Below, in pieces: positions 52,095 through 59,099 of a stretch of DNA of 64,000 nt. Positions within the stretch are counted from its first letter, which is position 1. The number at the start of each line of letters is the position of its first letter. Below the pieces are notes generated by a model. It searched no databases, was not told where the DNA came from, and saw only the letters and a program-made list of their open reading frames with translations. Origin of the DNA: an uncultured Bacteroidota bacterium (GTDB lineage Bacteria; Bacteroidota; Bacteroidia; Bacteroidales; P3). The stretch spans positions 1 to 64,000 of the forward strand of contig CACWPQ010000012.1 in NCBI GenBank assembly GCA_902762805.1, read 5' to 3'. A program made the translations under genes and the position numbers.

Positions 52095-53140
52095 CAATCC
52101 TTGGCCTCATGTCCGGCACCTCGCTCGACGGCATCGACCTCGCCCTCTGCCGCATCTCCGGCTCCGCCTACCAGGTGCTTGCTGCCACCACCGTCCCCTA
52201 CACCGACCACTGGCGCCAGCGCCTCGCCTCCCTCGAGCATTCCTCCGCCCTCGACTATGCTAAAGCACATGTTGAACTAGGACATCTTTATGGCAAGGTA
52301 ATCAATGAATTCCTTTCTGATAAAAGTGTCGTAGTCGACGCCATCGCCTCCCATGGCCACACCATCTTCCACCAGCCTCACCTCGGCCTCACCACCCAAA
52401 TCGGCGACCCCGACGCCATCGCCGCAGCCACTGGCATTCAGGTGGTTGGCAATTTCCGCACCCTCGACGTCGCCCTCGGCGGCCAGGGCGCACCCCTCGT
52501 CCCCATCGGCGACGAGCTCCTCTTCCCGCACTACGATGCATGTCTCAACCTCGGCGGCATTGCCAATATTTCTTATCGCGCTGATAACCTCCGCGTTGCA
52601 TTCGACATCTGCCCCTGCAACATGGCCCTCAACCGACTCGCCGCCCAGCTCGGCCAGCTCTACGACCCCGAGGGGTCCATTGCCCGCCGGGGAATATTCA
52701 ATGAAAAGTTGAATGAAACGTTGGAAAATATTGAATACTATTCCATTGCTCATCCGAAATCATTGGGCAAGGAGTGGTTCCTTTCCGACTTCTGGCCCAT
52801 GGTCGAAGCCTCCAGTCTCACCGCCGAAGACCTCCTCTGTACCGTCACCCACCATATAGCCCGCCAAATTGCGCATGTCGTTCTGCATCAGAATATTGCC
52901 TCCATGCTCATCACCGGTGGCGGCACCCACAATGCCTACCTCATTGAACTCCTTTCAGCTCTTCTACCATCGGTAGAAATCACTGTGCCTGATGACTTGA
53001 CAATCAATTATAAAGAAGCCATTGTTTTTGCCTTCCTTGGCTACCTCCGACTCACCTCCCAGGTCAATACCCTCGCTTCCGTCACTGGTGCCCGCTGCGA
53101 CAGCATCGGCGGCACCATCAGCGGAATTCTGCCTCATTAG
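52091..53140 (+). CDS. anmK: Anhydro-N-acetylmuramic acid kinase
   Basis: 349 residues. MTILGLMSGTSLDGIDLALC is the diagnostic ATP/substrate N-terminus; SHGHTIFHQP, TQIGDPDAIAAATGI, GGQGAPLVPIGDELLF, NLGGIANIS and the C-terminal LITGGGTHNAYLIELLS and DDLTINYKEAIVFAFLG follow. It opens the 1,6-anhydro ring and phosphorylates anhydro-MurNAc for wall recycling. Products of lytic transglycosylases such as the one at 10691 are its source, though the operon partners here are acyl-transfer genes. Followed by the tRNA-Met. Confidence 0.96.
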   Translation: MTILGLMSGTSLDGIDLALCRISGSAYQVLAATTVPYTDHWRQRLASLEHSSALDYAKAHVELGHLYGKVINEFLSDKSVVVDAIASHGHTIFHQPHLGLTTQIGDPDAIAAATGIQVVGNFRTLDVALGGQGAPLVPIGDELLFPHYDACLNLGGIANISYRADNLRVAFDICPCNMALNRLAAQLGQLYDPEGSIARRGIFNEKLNETLENIEYYSIAHPKSLGKEWFLSDFWPMVEASSLTAEDLLCTVTHHIARQIAHVVLHQNIASMLITGGGTHNAYLIELLSALLPSVEITVPDDLTINYKEAIVFAFLGYLRLTSQVNTLASVTGARCDSIGGTISGILPH

Positions 53141-53236
53141 ACTCTTTTGCACGCCATTTGCTACCCCCTTCTGCATTCTTGTTGAAAAAATAATTCGCTG
53201 TGCAATAATGTTTTGCGGAATATTTTGCAAAATTAT

Positions 53237-53267
53237 TTTGCCATGTCGGAAATTGTTAGTATTTTTG
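53237..53267 (+). promoter_or_regulatory. Promoter of the tRNA-Met gene
   Basis: -33 TTTG (53237-53240), 19 bases, then -7 TATTTTTG (53260-53267), the best-matched promoter in the window. The tRNA starts 11 bases later. Confidence 0.8.
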
Positions 53268-53278
53268 CACCCGTTTTT

Positions 53279-53352
53279 GGCGGGATAGCTCAGCTGGTTA
53301 GAGCGCTGGATTCATAACCCGGAGGTCACCAGTTCAAGTCTGGTTCCCGCTA
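53279..53352 (+). tRNA. tRNA-Met (CAT)
   Basis: 74 nt. Acceptor GGCGGGA (53279-53285) pairs with TCCCGCT (53345-53351) with one G-T. The D-arm is GCTC/GAGC; the anticodon loop TTCATAA holds CAT at 53313-53315; the T-arm is ACCAG-TTCAAGT-CTGGT; the discriminator is A. CCA is not encoded. The pairing fits elongator methionine tRNA more than initiator, because the first acceptor pair is formed. Confidence 0.96.
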
Positions 53353-53362
53353 CAAAACCAAG

Positions 53363-53388
53363 GCACTTCCACACGGAAGTGCTTTTTT
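53363..53388 (+). terminator. Terminator after tRNA-Met
   Basis: GCACTTCC-ACAC-GGAAGTGC (8-bp perfect stem) followed by TTTTTT. Confidence 0.9.
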
Positions 53389-53433
53389 CTTTCCCCGCCG
53401 CAATAATTCCCCCTCTCGCGCGTTACATGCGGT

Positions 53434-54522
53434 ATGGAAGACAAACATCTCTACAGCAACTTCGACTATGATTCCGCCCTCTCTGTGCAGGAGGGCGTCA
53501 AGCAGCCCGACCAGGTGAGCCTCAGCTATATAGACCGCGTGCGCGCCAAGCGCGCCCAGGAGCCCTCCGTCGAGGATCTTGTTGCCGGCATTCGCCATGG
53601 CGACCGCACCCTCCTCAGCCGCGCCATCACCCTGGTGGAGAGTTCGTTGCATACCCACCAGCGCAAGGCGCAGGAGGTCATTGAGCGCTGCCTGCCCTAC
53701 AGCGGCAAGTCGGTCCGCCTCGGCATCACCGGCGTTCCCGGCGCCGGCAAGAGCACCACCATCGAAGCCCTCGGCAAGATGCTGACCGCTCACAATCACA
53801 AAGTTGCAGTCCTCGCCATCGACCCCTCCAGCGAGCGCTCCAAGGGTTCTATCCTCGGCGACAAGACACGCATGGAGGAGCTCTCCGTCGACCCCAACGC
53901 CTTCATACGCCCCTCGCCCTCAGCCGGTTCGCTCGGCGGCGTGGCCCGCAAGACGCGCGAGATCATCACCCTCTGCGAAGCCGCCGGGTTCGACGTGGTA
54001 ATCGTTGAGACTGTGGGTGTTGGACAGAGCGAGGTGGCCGCCCACTCAATGGTCGATTTCTTCCTCCTGCTCCAGCTGGCCAACACCGGCGACGAGCTGC
54101 AGGGCATCAAGCGCGGCATCATGGAGATGGCCGACATGATTGCCATCAACAAGTGCGAGCTCGACATGCAACGCTCCGAACTCGCCGCCGCCCAGTTCCG
54201 CAACGCCCTCCACCTCTTCCCCATGCCCGAAAGCGGCTGGACCGTCAAGGTCTCCCTCTGCTCCGCCTATACCAAGCAGGGCCTCGAGGAGCTCTGGAAC
54301 GACGTCATGGACTACGTCACCTTCACCAAGGGCAACGGATATTTCTACCACAAACGCCAGCAGCAGAGCCTGCGCATCATGACCGAGGCTATCGAGAGTG
54401 GCCTGCGCGACCGCTTCTACAGCGCCCCCGGCATCGAGGAGCGCATGAAAGAACTTGAACAGCAGATACTTGAAAATAAACTCACCCCCTACGCCGCCGC
54501 CGACCAATTGTTAGACTCCTAA
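53434..54522 (+). CDS. meaB: MeaB/ArgK-family GTPase (methylmalonyl-CoA mutase chaperone)
   Basis: 362 residues. A G3E-family P-loop GTPase: Walker A GVPGAGKS at 100-107, AIDPSSERSKGSILGDKTRM, a Walker B region in VVIVETVGVGQSE and the base-recognition NKCE. The protein loads and protects the B12 cofactor of methylmalonyl-CoA mutase in the succinate-propionate route. The mutase genes are not in the window. The N-terminal ~45 residues are longer than in many homologues. The stop codon is the first unit of a heptamer array that runs to hemW. Confidence 0.93.
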   Translation: MEDKHLYSNFDYDSALSVQEGVKQPDQVSLSYIDRVRAKRAQEPSVEDLVAGIRHGDRTLLSRAITLVESSLHTHQRKAQEVIERCLPYSGKSVRLGITGVPGAGKSTTIEALGKMLTAHNHKVAVLAIDPSSERSKGSILGDKTRMEELSVDPNAFIRPSPSAGSLGGVARKTREIITLCEAAGFDVVIVETVGVGQSEVAAHSMVDFFLLLQLANTGDELQGIKRGIMEMADMIAINKCELDMQRSELAAAQFRNALHLFPMPESGWTVKVSLCSAYTKQGLEELWNDVMDYVTFTKGNGYFYHKRQQQSLRIMTEAIESGLRDRFYSAPGIEERMKELEQQILENKLTPYAAADQLLDS

Positions 54523-54553
54523 CTCCTAACTCTTAACTCTTAACTCTTAACTC
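54512..54553. repeat. Heptamer array at the meaB/hemW junction
   Basis: TAGACTC, CTAACTC, CTAACTC, TTAACTC, TTAACTC, TTAACTC: six units, 42 bases. The meaB stop (54520-54522) lies in the second unit, and the hemW TTG start follows 4 bases after the last. Confidence 0.9.
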
Positions 54554-54556
54554 ATT

Positions 54557-55756
54557 TTGATTTACCTCCACGTCCCGTTCTGCCACCGCAAGTGCACCTA
54601 TTGCGCCTTTTACTCCAAGCCTGCGCACGGGGTGAATGCTTTTGGCCGCTACGTCGATGCCCTGCTGGCGGAAATGGAGCAGCGTAAAGGGGAGCAGGCG
54701 CATCCGATACGGACTGTCTATTTCGGCGGCGGTACCCCGTCGATACTGCCCTTGGCGGAGCTGGCGCGCATCGTCGACGGGCTGCGGCGCAGCTTCGACC
54801 TCTCGCAGGTGGAGGAGTTCACCCTCGAGGCCAACCCCGAAGACCTCACGCCCGACTATCTATCCGACCTCATCTCGCTGGGGTTCAATCGATTGAGTGT
54901 TGGCATCCAAAGCCTCGACGACGCCCAGCTCCGCCTCATTGGCCGCCGCCACACCGCCCGCCAGGCACTCGATGCCTTGGAGAACGCCCACCGTGCAGGC
55001 TTCCATAACATCAGCGCCGACTTCATCTACGGCCTTCCACATGGGAATTTTCAATTCTCAATTTTCAATTTCCAATTAATCACCCACATCTCCGCCTACG
55101 CCCTCACCGTCGAGTCCGGCACCGCCCTGGACTTGCAGGTGCGGCAGGGTAGGGTGGTGCTCCCGGGCGAGGAGGAGGTCGTGCGCCAGTATCATGCACT
55201 GCGCCAGCAGTTTGAGGAGGCTGGCTTCCGGCAGTACGAGGTCAGCAACTTCGCCCGTCCGGGCTACCATTCGCGCCACAACAGCCGCTACTGGGACCGC
55301 ACCCCGTACCTCGGCCTCGGGCCCGCCGCCCACAGCTTCGACGGCCGTCGCCGCCGCTGGAACAGCCCCATGGAGGTGGGAAGTGGAATGTGGAAAGTGG
55401 AGAGCGAAGAGGTTCTCACCGCGTCCGATGCTGTCAACGAACTCCTTATGACCGCCCTCCGCACCACCCGCGGCTTCCTTCTCGCCGACATCCCCGAGGC
55501 ATACCGGGCAGGGCTCCGCCAAAAACTGCAGCCCTACGTAGCCTGCGGCTGGCTCTACATTGAAGAATCCCACCACCCCTCACGCCACATCCCTAATTCC
55601 ACACTCCACACTCCACACTCCTCACTCCACACTCCACCCTCCTCACTCCTCACCCCTCACTCCTCCCTCCTCACTCCTCCCTCCTCACTAACCTATCGCC
55701 CCACTCCCGAGGGTCTCCTCCACGCCGACGGCATCGCCGCCGAACTTTTTTTGTAA
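54557..55756 (+). CDS. hemW: HemW-like radical SAM heme chaperone with repeat inserts
   Basis: 399 residues from a TTG start; no ATG is available since a heptamer array occupies the place just upstream. The radical SAM cluster is C9-x3-C13-x2-C16 in LHVPFCHRKCTYCAFYS. YFGGGTPSIL, NPEDLTPDYL, NRLSVGIQSLDD, HISAYALTVESGTAL and the HemW-specific NSRYWDRTPYLGLGPAAHSFDG follow. HemW delivers heme and was formerly annotated as coproporphyrinogen dehydrogenase-like. Three arrays are inside the gene (55043, 55371, 55599): one replaces the usual stretch after FIYGLP, one is near residue 275, and one gives a ~31-residue Ser/Thr/Pro/His-rich linker before the C-terminal end. The frame is intact throughout. 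Confidence 0.9.
   Translation: MIYLHVPFCHRKCTYCAFYSKPAHGVNAFGRYVDALLAEMEQRKGEQAHPIRTVYFGGGTPSILPLAELARIVDGLRRSFDLSQVEEFTLEANPEDLTPDYLSDLISLGFNRLSVGIQSLDDAQLRLIGRRHTARQALDALENAHRAGFHNISADFIYGLPHGNFQFSIFNFQLITHISAYALTVESGTALDLQVRQGRVVLPGEEEVVRQYHALRQQFEEAGFRQYEVSNFARPGYHSRHNSRYWDRTPYLGLGPAAHSFDGRRRRWNSPMEVGSGMWKVESEEVLTASDAVNELLMTALRTTRGFLLADIPEAYRAGLRQKLQPYVACGWLYIEESHHPSRHIPNSTLHTPHSSLHTPPSSLLTPHSSLLTPPSSLTYRPTPEGLLHADGIAAELFL
55043..55077. repeat. Heptamer array in hemW (first)
   Basis: GGGAATT, TTCAATT, CTCAATT, TTCAATT, TCCAATT: five units encoding part of GNFQFSIFNFQL between FIYGLP and HISAYAL. Confidence 0.85.
55371..55405. repeat. Heptamer array in hemW (second)
   Basis: TGGAGGT, GGGAAGT, GGAATGT, GGAAAGT, GGAGAGC: five degenerate units encoding MEVGSGMWKVES. 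Confidence 0.75.
55599..55689. repeat. Thirteen-unit heptamer array in hemW (third)
   Basis: Units CCACACT, CCTCACT, CCACCCT, CCTCACC and CCTCCCT repeat thirteen times (91 bases), encoding a Ser/Thr/Pro/His-rich linker near the C-terminus. Confidence 0.92.
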
Positions 55757-55785
55757 ATTTTTTTTTCCAATCAAAAATTTCTTCG

Positions 55786-55793
55786 TATTTTTG
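55786..55793 (+). promoter_or_regulatory. -7 box upstream of the 6S-like RNA
   Basis: TATTTTTG followed by CACCCG, the same form as the tRNA-Met promoter. It lies in the spacer after hemW, so the transcript would begin near 55800. Confidence 0.6.
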
Positions 55794-55854
55794 CACCCGC
55801 AATCCACAACAGTGTGGCTTGCCGAGAAAGTTGCATTTTTTGCCTTATTCCAAT

Positions 55855-56000
55855 CTGTGAAACTGGACACTTCACTTTGAAAGATGCTAGGGATAAGGGC
55901 AGAGCGATGCTCCAAAGGGTATATAGTATTCTCACCATACTGACCTTGTGGAGCGCCTCATGAAGCCTTTATTTTGCATCAAGGAAGTCCAGCCTCACAG
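55855..56000 (+). ncRNA. Rod-shaped structured RNA, 6S-RNA-like candidate
   Basis: Pairings in order: CTGTGA (55855) with TCACAG (55995-56000); CTGGAC (55863) with GTCCAG (55987-55992); TTC with GAA; GATGC (55883) with GCATC (55976-55980). Then comes an internal bubble of ~21 bases on each side, then GCTCCAAAGG (55909) with CCTTGTGGAGC (55944-55954), and an apical AGTAT/ATACT hairpin. A long closing stem, a central bubble and an apical stem are the 6S RNA plan, and the 3' side of the bubble reads TTTATTTTGC, close to the -7 promoter box of this phylum. The transcript may start near 55800 and end near 56037. It could instead be a leader of the following operon. Confidence 0.5.
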
Positions 56001-56064
56001 AAAGATAGGGTCTAAATGGATGGCTCCACTTTCTTCGTATACATATTGATTTAGGGTTGGAGAA

Positions 56065-56760
56065 ATGAAATGTAGTACAATAAAATTGAATGATATGATG
56101 GTCTTGATTGATAAACTCAAGAGATTCGGTCTTGGGGTATTATTAATGCTCCCACTTGTTCAGTTGAGTGCGCAAGAATTAGATGTGGCAAGATTGAGAA
56201 ACCAACGCTGGCGTATGATTGACCTTTACCAATTCGTTCCGGGAATTAATATTGAGCATAATGTCAACATGGTTGTCATTCCCTCCCTTGCAGTAGGAAT
56301 TGGCACTTTTCGTAATTTGCTAAACTATGAAGTAGGTGTGGGCTATGAAATGCTCAACCCTCTGCCAAAACGCAGTGTAGAGAGTCTCAATTTACACAGT
56401 ATCACTCCATTTGTGTCTGCGTCTTTTAATTTTGCTCGATGGAGAACAGGAAGTGTCTATTTGGGAGCCGACGTGGCATACACGGCAGCCGTCCGCACTC
56501 GTCATCATTTATCCAATGACATAAGCGTGCACGACCGCAATATCAGTAATGCCCACCTATCAGTGTCAGCAAGGGCTGGTATTAAGGTCAACTACTGGAA
56601 CTTATCAGTGTATTACCGATACAGTTTGGCACCTGCTTTCGATCAGAAACACATCTACGAGTCGCAAGATTACAACTTCGACCTCCTATATGACTCTATC
56701 TATGAACGTTCGCGTTTCGGTTTTTGTTTGAAATACCATTTAGCCATCAGTCACTTATGA
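56065..56760 (+). CDS. Putative outer-membrane beta-barrel protein, first gene of the CHAT/CHASE2 cluster
   Basis: 231 residues from the ATG at 56065; ATGs at 56095/56098 would begin the signal peptide more directly (KLKRFGLGVLLMLPLVQLSAQ). The mature part alternates polar and hydrophobic residues in short strands and turns (VNMVVIPSLAVGIGTFRN, GYEMLNPLPK, FVSASFNFARWRTGSVYLGADVAYT, SLAPAFDQKH, quoted in parts) and ends in FGFCLKYHLAISHL, as in small barrels. No family recognised. AT-rich codon use compared with the region left of it. ATGA overlap with the next gene. Confidence 0.65.
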   Translation: MKCSTIKLNDMMVLIDKLKRFGLGVLLMLPLVQLSAQELDVARLRNQRWRMIDLYQFVPGINIEHNVNMVVIPSLAVGIGTFRNLLNYEVGVGYEMLNPLPKRSVESLNLHSITPFVSASFNFARWRTGSVYLGADVAYTAAVRTRHHLSNDISVHDRNISNAHLSVSARAGIKVNYWNLSVYYRYSLAPAFDQKHIYESQDYNFDLLYDSIYERSRFGFCLKYHLAISHL

Positions 56761-57617
56761 ACCGTTCAATCCTTTTGATAATATCGCTCATATCAATGTT
56801 GACGGCGTGTACTCGCGATTTCGATCCATTGCGTGATTCCGAACAACGCAACCCGGTTTTCCGCTTCGAGACGGCTAAACTACTTGATAATCTGCTCGCA
56901 ATCTATCCCACCCATTCTGCTATGGGGATGGAGAATTTGGACGAGGGACAACGTATACGTATTTCGCTTTACTGTTACGACACAACAGGAAGATTAGTTG
57001 ACAAGGCCTCAACTTTTGTACAGCAAGGCGTTGACCCGGCCATTACACTACGGCACCTGACTAGAGATATTCCGTACAGATTCATTTTTTTCGGCGACAT
57101 TGTGGAGTACGAGAATGATGTCATTTTCTATGAACGTTGGTATCAATTAAGTTATAGCCAGCTTGACAGGTTTTACATCAAAATCTTGGAGTGGGACATC
57201 GTTGACTCCAAAGCAAATGCCTTGTGGTTTTACGATACTATTATGGCTGTCGAGAATCAATCCTACCATATTCCGCTGAGGCAGATTACGTACAATGGTT
57301 TCGTCTGCTTTACCAACTCTGATGATGTTCAGAAACTTACCCTTGCTGTTAATCGTCACAACTCACTCGTTATTTCACCATTTTCGGGCAAAGATACCGA
57401 TGATAGAACCATCATTATTTCCGGGCCAATCCCCCAACAAGGGTGCATTGGATACACGCTACCCATTGTAGATGCCGATATCCCTCTTAATATCACCATG
57501 GTCACATCGGGAGGGTTGGATACTGTATCTGCTTTGGTACATAATCCCGAACGAAGGCCTTTTACCATCTTTTTCGACTGTGTTACAAGAACCATAGAAC
57601 AATATGATTTCTACTAA
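56757..57617 (+). CDS. Lipoprotein of unknown function in the CHAT/CHASE2 cluster
   Basis: 286 residues from the ATG at 56757, which overlaps the previous stop. The lipobox SMLTAC gives Cys18. The mature protein looks beta-rich and Ig-like (IRISLYCYDTTGRLVDKAS; the end has TIFFDCVTRTIEQYDFY), with QYDFY at the terminus. It resembles in style the Mfa2/FimB-type or other surface lipoproteins of Bacteroidales, but no specific match can be claimed. It is likely exported and anchored, in the same transcript as its neighbours. Confidence 0.7.
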   Translation: MNRSILLIISLISMLTACTRDFDPLRDSEQRNPVFRFETAKLLDNLLAIYPTHSAMGMENLDEGQRIRISLYCYDTTGRLVDKASTFVQQGVDPAITLRHLTRDIPYRFIFFGDIVEYENDVIFYERWYQLSYSQLDRFYIKILEWDIVDSKANALWFYDTIMAVENQSYHIPLRQITYNGFVCFTNSDDVQKLTLAVNRHNSLVISPFSGKDTDDRTIIISGPIPQQGCIGYTLPIVDADIPLNITMVTSGGLDTVSALVHNPERRPFTIFFDCVTRTIEQYDFY

Positions 57618-58341
57618 AAAAATGAGCAGGTTCAAGCGTTTTATTTTTTTTGTGACTCCTCTGGTGTTGTTTGTTGCGTGCGGTGAGGATTATGACGCCC
57701 CCCTTGTGTACGTCGACGACACCGGCGGCAAGCAATACAAACTCTACGACCTATATCGCGATGCCTATGGAAACGAGGGCATTATTGCCTACGTAGAAGG
57801 TGATGATGATTACAAGTATATAATGGCACTCTCGCTCGACGAAACAATTTCCTCGTGGGGACCAATGGGCGAGACTATATTCCAAGGCGACACCGACAGC
57901 AGCGTTCTTTACCCACAATTTAGCCTTGCGATGCTTCAGTGTATGGTGACTCGTGGCATCTATCACTTCCCCGCACAAAAGTGGTGCTATGACAGAAACC
58001 GGAATGAGAAACACCCTCGTGCGGGAAGTTGGCGAATGCCGGCATATTTTGATATTTATTTGATGCTGAAGGGAGACTATGCTTCCGACATTGACTCCTT
58101 GAACCAGTACCTTGTCCAATATGGTGGTACACCTCTGACCAAAACCGACTATTACTGGTGTTGTGAAGAGGACTATGAGGACTACTATGTAATGACGGGA
58201 ACCGAACAGAATTTTGATCCTGACAATCGCGCAGTAATGACTAATCTTGAATTTCGTAGCCGAGGCGACAAGGATTTTTGGATAAAGAAATCCAAGCACA
58301 GGGTACGGGCCGTAAAGGTAATCTATTATGTGGCTATGTAA
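57604..58341 (+). CDS. Lipoprotein with a DUF1566/Lcl-like C-terminal end
   Basis: 245 residues (ATG at 57604; an ATG at 57622 gives a shorter signal). The lipobox LFVAC is followed by an acidic segment (GEDYDAPLVYVDDTGG). The middle has RAGSWRMPAYFDIYLM and the end YYWCCEEDYEDYYVM ... HRVRAVKVIYY. Trp/Tyr-rich YYW.CEE followed by VRAV is the pattern of DUF1566/Lcl-type C-lectin-like domains, so an extracellular binding module is inferred. The stop overlaps the next start as TAATG. Confidence 0.65.
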   Translation: MISTKKMSRFKRFIFFVTPLVLFVACGEDYDAPLVYVDDTGGKQYKLYDLYRDAYGNEGIIAYVEGDDDYKYIMALSLDETISSWGPMGETIFQGDTDSSVLYPQFSLAMLQCMVTRGIYHFPAQKWCYDRNRNEKHPRAGSWRMPAYFDIYLMLKGDYASDIDSLNQYLVQYGGTPLTKTDYYWCCEEDYEDYYVMTGTEQNFDPDNRAVMTNLEFRSRGDKDFWIKKSKHRVRAVKVIYYVAM

Positions 58342-59099
58342 TGAAAAGATCGATGAAACGAGGAATTGTCATATTGCTGTTTATTGTTTTCTTTGGAGAG
58401 GCGTTCGCCCAGCGCGACACGGTTGCTATACGACCATTAGTCTCCAGCTTGCCAACTAAAATATGGGCCGACCAATATTTGTACGTAGGATTTGAGGTGG
58501 GAGGCTTTGGGGGATTGCGTACTGCTAACAACAATCTCAACACAATTCATGACACGCTTAAGCACACCTCGTTCGAGATTGGTCTGCAGTGGGACTTTCA
58601 AGTTGTCTCTTTAAGTAGGAAAAGTATTTTTACAGATAGACATCCCTTGTCATATTTTACTGAAGATATTACATATACACTGAGCATTGGATACCAGTAT
58701 GACAAATTATCCAGTTCACGCGACAGATGGAGCGATTTTGGCATACATAGTCATTGGCTTTCTGTCGAAGCTGCGGTATATGGATTTCGTTATGTGGTAA
58801 TTGGATTCAGATCCAGTATCTATCTTGGTGGCTCTACAAATAGCCCAGATGGTTGGCGATATAATGGCGTTAATTCAGACTGTTATAAGCAATTTACAAT
58901 AGATCCGTTTATGGGATTTCGACTTAAATTCGCCAATCTATTTTTAGAATTTCGGTTATATCCAACGATGTTTAAAATAGACATACGGGAAACGGCATAC
59001 TATAATGCGGTTTATAATCATGGTCTAATAGATAACGATGGTGTCATAGCAATCCGATTGGGAATTCGCAAATTTACCACAGCTAAAAAAACACGATGA
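58341..59099 (+). CDS. Putative outer-membrane beta-barrel protein, second
   Basis: 252 residues from the ATG at 58341. A signal peptide (MKRSMKRGIVILLFIVFFGEAFAQ, split here: cleavage at AFAQ) precedes strands such as YLYVGFEVGGFGGL, FEIGLQWDFQVVSL, TLSIGYQYDKLSS, WLSVEAAVYGFRYVVIGF, FMGFRLKFANLFLEFRLYP and a terminal VIAIRLGIRKF. The overall style is that of an OmpA-size porin-like barrel. No named family. It overlaps the CHAT gene by ATGA, so it is tightly coupled to it. Confidence 0.65.
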   Translation: MKRSMKRGIVILLFIVFFGEAFAQRDTVAIRPLVSSLPTKIWADQYLYVGFEVGGFGGLRTANNNLNTIHDTLKHTSFEIGLQWDFQVVSLSRKSIFTDRHPLSYFTEDITYTLSIGYQYDKLSSSRDRWSDFGIHSHWLSVEAAVYGFRYVVIGFRSSIYLGGSTNSPDGWRYNGVNSDCYKQFTIDPFMGFRLKFANLFLEFRLYPTMFKIDIRETAYYNAVYNHGLIDNDGVIAIRLGIRKFTTAKKTR

